NCBI GenBank assembly: GCA_014607495.2
Contig: CP053148.1
Location: 17,856,001-17,920,000, forward strand
DNA length: 64,000 nucleotides
Direction of reading: 5' to 3'
DNA from: Carposina sasakii
Taxonomy: Eukaryota > Arthropoda > Insecta > Lepidoptera > Carposinidae
Each line of letters opens with the position of its first letter. Within the stretch, counting starts at the first letter, position 1. Positions 59,631-64,000 of this stretch are shown one piece after another. The notes beneath the pieces were generated by a model. The model was not told the origin of the DNA. It saw only the letters and a program-made list of their open reading frames with translations, and ran no database searches. The position numbers and the translations under genes were made by a program.

Positions 59631-60329
59631 TTGTAATAACCGTTAACTTCCAGAAACATTTTTTAACATTAAAATAACTCAAGATGAGACATTCCGACGG
59701 CTACGAACGTGAACAATTGCAAATGGTATTATTAGTATGTATCTTCAAAACCACCCTTACTCGAGTACTTTGCAACCTTCGTGTAACAAAGGAAGATAGG
59801 AGTATGAGTAAACCACTAATTAGTGTTTATGTAAATCCTCATTATATAAAGTTTTATACCTTTATTATTTTACATCTGTAATCTTTATGTAAGGGAGATA
59901 GATACATAAAAATGATGATAGCTGTTGCTTCCAATATGTTGCGACCGACCAATACCAACTTTTCGGGGGCGGAGCCTGTCGGATCTGGATCCGTTAAATA
60001 GCAGATGCACCTCGCTTGAGCACAGTCCAGCTCTGTATCAGTCAGCAGCAAGCTCTGCCTCTGTGCTAACGTGCCAGAAAAAATAATCATACTCTTTAGA
60101 ATGACCCTTTAAATTCCGTTCCAATTTTGAAAGTCATTCGAATCGGTCTCACAGTTTTTAAAATTTGAATTTCGCGATTCCGAACCGGTTTTACTGCGCG
60201 CATCTACGCGACTCTTTTCAACACTAGAATTTCTCTACTTTTTCGAAAGTTTCATCATAACTTTTTAACTTTCGCTTCAGTGTGTACCAGCAGCTGATGT
60301 TCCAGTATATTAAGGTCAGTTTTCACCGA

Positions 60330-60377
60330 CTGAAATAATATAAAAGTCTTTGTAAATTCATTTTTATATTATTTCAG
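60330..60377. repeat. 16-bp perfect hairpin
   Basis: CTGAAATAATATAAAA (60330-60345) pairs with TTTTATATTATTTCAG (60362-60377) around a 16-nt loop. AU-only stem interior, weakly stable. Confidence 0.6.
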
Positions 60378-60670
60378 TGGTGATTTTCTTTTTAACAGTT
60401 TCATACCTGATTTTCACCGGGGGAACTACAATCCGGTGGTAGGTGGTGACGCCTATCACCAATGTGACCGTTTTAAGGTAGGTGATTAATAAATAATATA
60501 CAAATCAAAATATGTATTTTATTTTATGTTTAAGTCGTATTTAGGTTGTAAGAGCTCGTTTCCAGTTTGTTACGATGGCGATCGACGTGTCCGTGGTAAG
60601 AAAGGATATTGTAACCCTTTTGTATTAATTATACATGTTTATGCAACTTTATTGCAATATGAAATATATA

Positions 60671-60744
60671 TGACCCGGTAGCTCAGTGCTTAGAGCGGCT
60701 GACACGGTTTGCAGTGGTCGTGGGTTCGATTCCCACTCGGGTGA
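60671..60744 (+). repeat. tRNA-like sequence 2
   Basis: GACCCGGTAGCTCAGTGCTT (box A), GCTC/GAGC D-stem, and GTCGTGGGTTCGATTCCCAC (perfect box B GGTTCGATTCC), closed by CTCGGGTGA. T-arm GTGGG/CCCAC is perfect and the acceptor pairs six of seven, but the anticodon arm pairs poorly. More tRNA-like than its relative at 7681-7751; could be a tRNA pseudogene or SINE-mobilised tRNA. Confidence 0.6.
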
Positions 60745-61040
60745 AGAATTTTTTCCATTTCTTTATTAATAATTTTATTAAAAAAATATATGCTTATTTA
60801 CAAAATAAATCTTATTTGGTTGGGTAAAAAATTACGTGAATACGCACTAGTCAAAGATAATCGTTTATACTTACATGTTTTATTTAACTATTTTTGATTC
60901 GATATCACAGTCGTTGAAATTATAAAAAATTCGAAAGTAAGACTGAACTACTTACTCCTGTGTACTGAGACTAATAAAGAAAAACAATAAGTACCCAAGT
61001 TTGTTCCTTATTCCTTATTCTTTATTGTACACATACAATT

Positions 61041-61428
61041 ATACAGGGTGATTTTTGGTCGTCAACGTTCCCGAAAACTACGGAATCTCCTCATCATCAC
61101 GATTATTTTTCTCCATGGAAGCATACCTGGGAAGTGTCTGGTTTCCAAAATATTAGGGTCCAAAGTTGAGTAAATAGACTGCGTTTTTCTGCATAAATGC
61201 ACATAGACGCGCGTAGCAAGATTTTTTCACGAGAAATAATTAATATCTGTCTATAAAAAAACTAACATAAACACTAGACACTATAAATTTCACCAGTTCA
61301 AGTAATTAAAAAAAAATTTTGAAAAAAAAAAAAAAATTCCCAGCATTTTTTTTGGCATAAACTTACCTTATTTGATGTATAGAGTACGTACCCTTCGTTA
61401 AAGGTGGCCACAAAAAACACCCTGTATA
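61041..61428 (-). mobile_element. TACAGGGTG miniature element, full-length copy I
   Basis: ATACAGGGTGATTTTTGGTC ... AACACCCTGTATA, 388 bp with all family blocks. Flanked by TTAT..ATACAG on the left and GTATACAG on the right, consistent with a TA target. Confidence 0.88.
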
Positions 61429-61789
61429 CAGACAGAAATTATGAAAGAAAATGCACAAAGGCGTGCTTATCTCTGAAAGAGATTTGCTTGTTACATGTTT
61501 ACGCAATAGGCAACCAATTTACTTGAAAATTTGCGTACGTATATATGACAATTAGGGAGTACGGTGATACTTAGTCCACGCGGACGAAGCAAAGACGAGG
61601 CGGCAATAGCTATACTTATGCATAATGCAAGGAACACTACAACGCAGTCCAAATAAAAAGCTAGTGTTCCAGCCTTCGCGAGGCGAGAAAATATAGGAGA
61701 AATTTTTCTATTCTCAACTTTATTGTTGATGTAAAAATAGATAATAATTTTCTGACAAAGTATTACTTTAACCATACAATTTGATGACT

Positions 61790-61860
61790 GAATTATGTAA
61801 CTATAACAACTCAGCCTGCTGAACCGGTCTTGGGTTCGATTCCCGGAGTAACAATCATCA
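61790..61860 (+). repeat. tRNA-like box B scrap
   Basis: AACCGGTCTTGGGTTCGATT CCCGGAGTAAC has a good box B and T-arm, but there is no acceptable box A upstream (AACAACTCAGCCTGCTG). Confidence 0.35.
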
Positions 61861-62006
61861 TAATTCAACAAATAAAACAATCATAATTATGACGTATAAT
61901 ATTGATGTTCGATACGTACGTACGATTTTTTTACTTACAATAGTCTAGTTATTTGATCATAAATAAGGGGTTTGCCTGGAAAGTTATTAGAGAGTTTTTA
62001 TAACGG

Positions 62007-62458
62007 AACTAATTTATCTACTTAATACATATTAAATATCTTAAATTATTTAAATATTTACAACTTAATACCTAATACTTTAACAAAGTCATCTTTAACT
62101 ATTTAAATATTTATAATTATAACTTATTTTTTTGGAGTCGGTGCCAGCCAAACTAAAATAAATGTAATTAAGAAAACTGACCCACACTACTCGTAAATAG
62201 TAAAACCAAGAATAGGAAATTGCATTACCGCTGCCTACTACACCGTATTGTATTTTGCCGTGTGTGTGTCGTTGCCAGCCGCGCGCGTCCATCAATACAA
62301 CAGACTACGTTACCTAGGCTGGCACCGACTCCAAAAAATAAGTGATAATTATAAATATTTAAATAGTTAAAGATGACTTTGTTAAAGTATTAGGTATTAA
62401 GTTGTAAATATTTAAATAATTTGAGATATTTAATATGTATTAAGTAGATAAATTAGTT
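62007..62458. mobile_element. Foldback with 142-143-bp nearly identical arms
   Basis: 62007-62149 (AACTAATTTATCTACTTAAT ... GGAGTCGGTGCCAGCC) and 62317-62458 are inverted copies with two substitutions and one T-run length change, around a 167-bp spacer. The spacer holds GTGTGTGTGTCG and GCGCGCGTCC and no ORF. Arms with so few differences imply recent origin or gene conversion. Confidence 0.92.
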
Positions 62459-62578
62459 ACGTTATTTATTGCTTTTTAGTTAAACTTTGAAGTCGGTTAA
62501 ATTTTTTTTCTAAAAGTCAGTTTATTTCTCGATTTTTAGTTGTGTTAATGCGTTGTGGACTTAAATAGATGCTAGTTT

Positions 62579-62950
62579 ATACATGGTGATTTTTGGTCGT
62601 CAACGTTCCTGAAAACTACGTAATCTCCTCATCATCACTATCATTTTTCTCCTTGGAAGCATACCTGGGAAGAGTCTGTATTCCAAAATATTAGGGTCCA
62701 AAGTTGAGTAAATAGACTGCGTTTTTCTGCATGAATGCACATAGACGCGCGTAGCAAGATTTTTCACGAGAAATAATTAATATCTGTCTATGAAAAAACC
62801 TAGCATAAACACTAGACACTATAAATTTCTCCGGATCAAGTAATTAAATATAAAAAAAACCCAGCATTTTTTTTTGGTATAAACTTACTTTATTTGATGT
62901 ATAGAGTACGTACCCTTCGTTAATGGTGGCCACAAAAAAACACCCTGTAT
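62579..62950 (-). mobile_element. TACAGGGTG miniature element, full-length copy J
   Basis: ATACATGGTGATTTTTGGTC (one end mutated) ... AACACCCTGTAT, 372 bp. Its right end abuts the first unit of the 129-bp array at 62951. Confidence 0.85.
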
Positions 62951-63700
62951 AGTTTCCATCGACCAATTGCAGTACTGTCCCCTAACTCCTAACCGTTAAG
63001 GAGTTCTGTAGCTTGACCATCAGCACAGCAGCATCAGATGTTGATTCAAGTATACCTCACAAGCAACAAGTTAGCCCTACATACCACTAGGTATATAGTT
63101 TCCATCGACCAATTTTAGTACTGTCTCCCAACTCCTAACCGTTAAGGAGTTCTGTAGCTTCATCATCAGCACAACAGCATCAGATGTTGATTCAAGTAAC
63201 ACGTCAGCCCTACACACTACTAAATAGTTTCCATCGACCAATTGCAGTACTGTCTCCCAACTCCTAACCGTTAAGGAGTTCTGTAGCTTCATCATCAGCA
63301 CAGCACTATCAGATGTTGATTCAAGTAACACGTCAGCCCTACACACTACTAAATAGTTTTCATCGACCAATTGCTGTACTGTCTCCCAACTCCTAACCGT
63401 TAAGGAGTTCTGTAGCTTCATCATCAGCACAGCAACATCAGATGTTGATTCAAGTAACACGTTAGCCCTATATACTACTAAATAGTTTTCATCGACCATT
63501 GGCAGTACTGTCTCCCAACTCCTAACCGTTAAGGAGTTCTGTATCTTCATCATCAGCACAGCAGCATCAGATGTTGATTCAAGTAACACGTTAGCCCTAC
63601 ATACTACTAAATAGTTTCCATTGACCAATTGCAGTACTGTATCCTAACTCCCAACCGTTAAGGAGTTCTGTAGCTTCATCATCAGCACAGCAGCATTAGA
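62951..63700. repeat. 129-bp tandem array, six units
   Basis: AACCGTTAAG recurs at 62991, 63137, 63266, 63395, 63524 and 63653; the first interval is 146 bp (a 17-bp insertion) and the rest exactly 129. Each unit has AGTTTCCATCGACCAATTGC, AACTCCTAACCGTTAAGGAG (a 7-bp-stem hairpin) and CATCAGATGTTGATTCAAGT. 129 is 43 codons, so one minus frame is open for 183 codons (63077-63628) with repeating LLESTSDAAVLMMKLQNSLT. I recognise no domain in it. Confidence 0.93.
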
Positions 63701-63737
63701 CACCCTGAAGCATATACCTGAGTAAGACATGATTACG

Positions 63738-63986
63738 TAACAAAAGCACCATATGAGCATACAATTTTCGGTGGTTGCCCTAGATTTCTCCTGGATCCCA
63801 TCATCAGATCCTGACCTGGTGAAAATGGGACCACCTCAGAAGTGAACTCTATCCAAACAAAAAAAATTTTTTGAAATCCGTTTATAATTGACGGAAATAT
63901 CGGTGAACATACATAAAAAAATATATATATATTATACATACAGACGAATTGAGAACCTCCTCCTTTTTTTGAAGTCGGTTAGAAAT
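63738..63986 (-). mobile_element. AACCGACTTC element, left end, inverted and diverged
   Basis: Ends TTTTTTTGAAGTCGGTT, preceded by CAGACGAATTGAGAACCTCC, ATCATCAGATCCTGACC and CCTAGATTTCTCCTGGATCC, the reverse of the 47250 element's first 240 bp. Confidence 0.65.
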
Positions 63987-64000
63987 GGGTATTATTGATT

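Noticed and set aside
60671..60744. Functional tRNA gene
   Set aside because: Box A and B are good, but the anticodon stem pairs poorly and no clear anticodon can be assigned.
1..64000. CRISPR array, operon or prophage
   Set aside because: No short direct repeats with unique spacers of CRISPR type; coding sequence is spliced and eukaryotic throughout.

Overview
The window reads as AT-rich, repeat-dense nuclear DNA from an insect, very probably a moth or butterfly. The reasons are GT-AG spliced genes with many short exons and a mass of dispersed repeats of lepidopteran type: Helitron-like ends with a hairpin followed by CTAGT, LINE tails ending in GGCCTACGTCCAGCAGTGGA, tRNA-derived SINEs, and short TACAGGGTG-ended miniature transposons. 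No bacterial operon, CRISPR array or prophage was seen. No database search was possible; family names rest on motifs and recall.

Two host genes are supported, both on the minus strand. At the left edge is the first 143 codons of ribosomal protein S2 (ATG at 427-429, running off the window at base 1), with a likely 86-nt intron in its 5' leader. From 33479 down to 3714 lies a complete 13-exon gene for a succinate dehydrogenase flavoprotein subunit-like protein. I joined every exon by GT-AG sites and phase; the total is 1923 nt, 640 residues plus stop, with no frame break. It has a plausible mitochondrial presequence, the FAD-binding glycine motif, the flavin-linking histidine (H79) and the usual catalytic residues (H276, E289, R292, H387, R429). 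It differs from textbook mitochondrial SDHA in a normally near-invariant segment (residues 153-170) and in a one-residue-shorter loop before HGANRLG, so it may be a diverged paralogue.

The large introns of this gene are transposon landing pads. Intron 7 (8352-14676) holds inverted pairs of miniature elements. Intron 5 (15732-22560) holds a 281-bp tandem duplication whose second copy is split by a 5'-truncated Jockey-type LINE with a 9-bp target duplication, plus a second LINE 3' end. Intron 4 (22717-31360) holds a 5.55-kb Ty3/Gypsy-type LTR retrotransposon (24769-30320, minus strand) with identical 434-bp LTRs but an in-frame stop and an internal deletion in its gag-pol frame. Intron 3 holds a nearly perfect 59-bp-arm hairpin.

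From 33480 to 64000 I found no convincing host gene. This half is a mosaic of SINE, LINE tail, Helitron-like, hAT-like and other miniature elements. Its standout structures are a 33-bp minisatellite of about 0.85 kb (52796-53640) carrying a CACGTG E-box in most units, a foldback with 142-bp arms (62007-62458), and a six-copy 129-bp tandem array (62951-63700). I did not find a clearly new biological system. The strongest leads are the divergent SDHA-like gene and the young but defective retrotransposon whose gag starts inside its own LTR.
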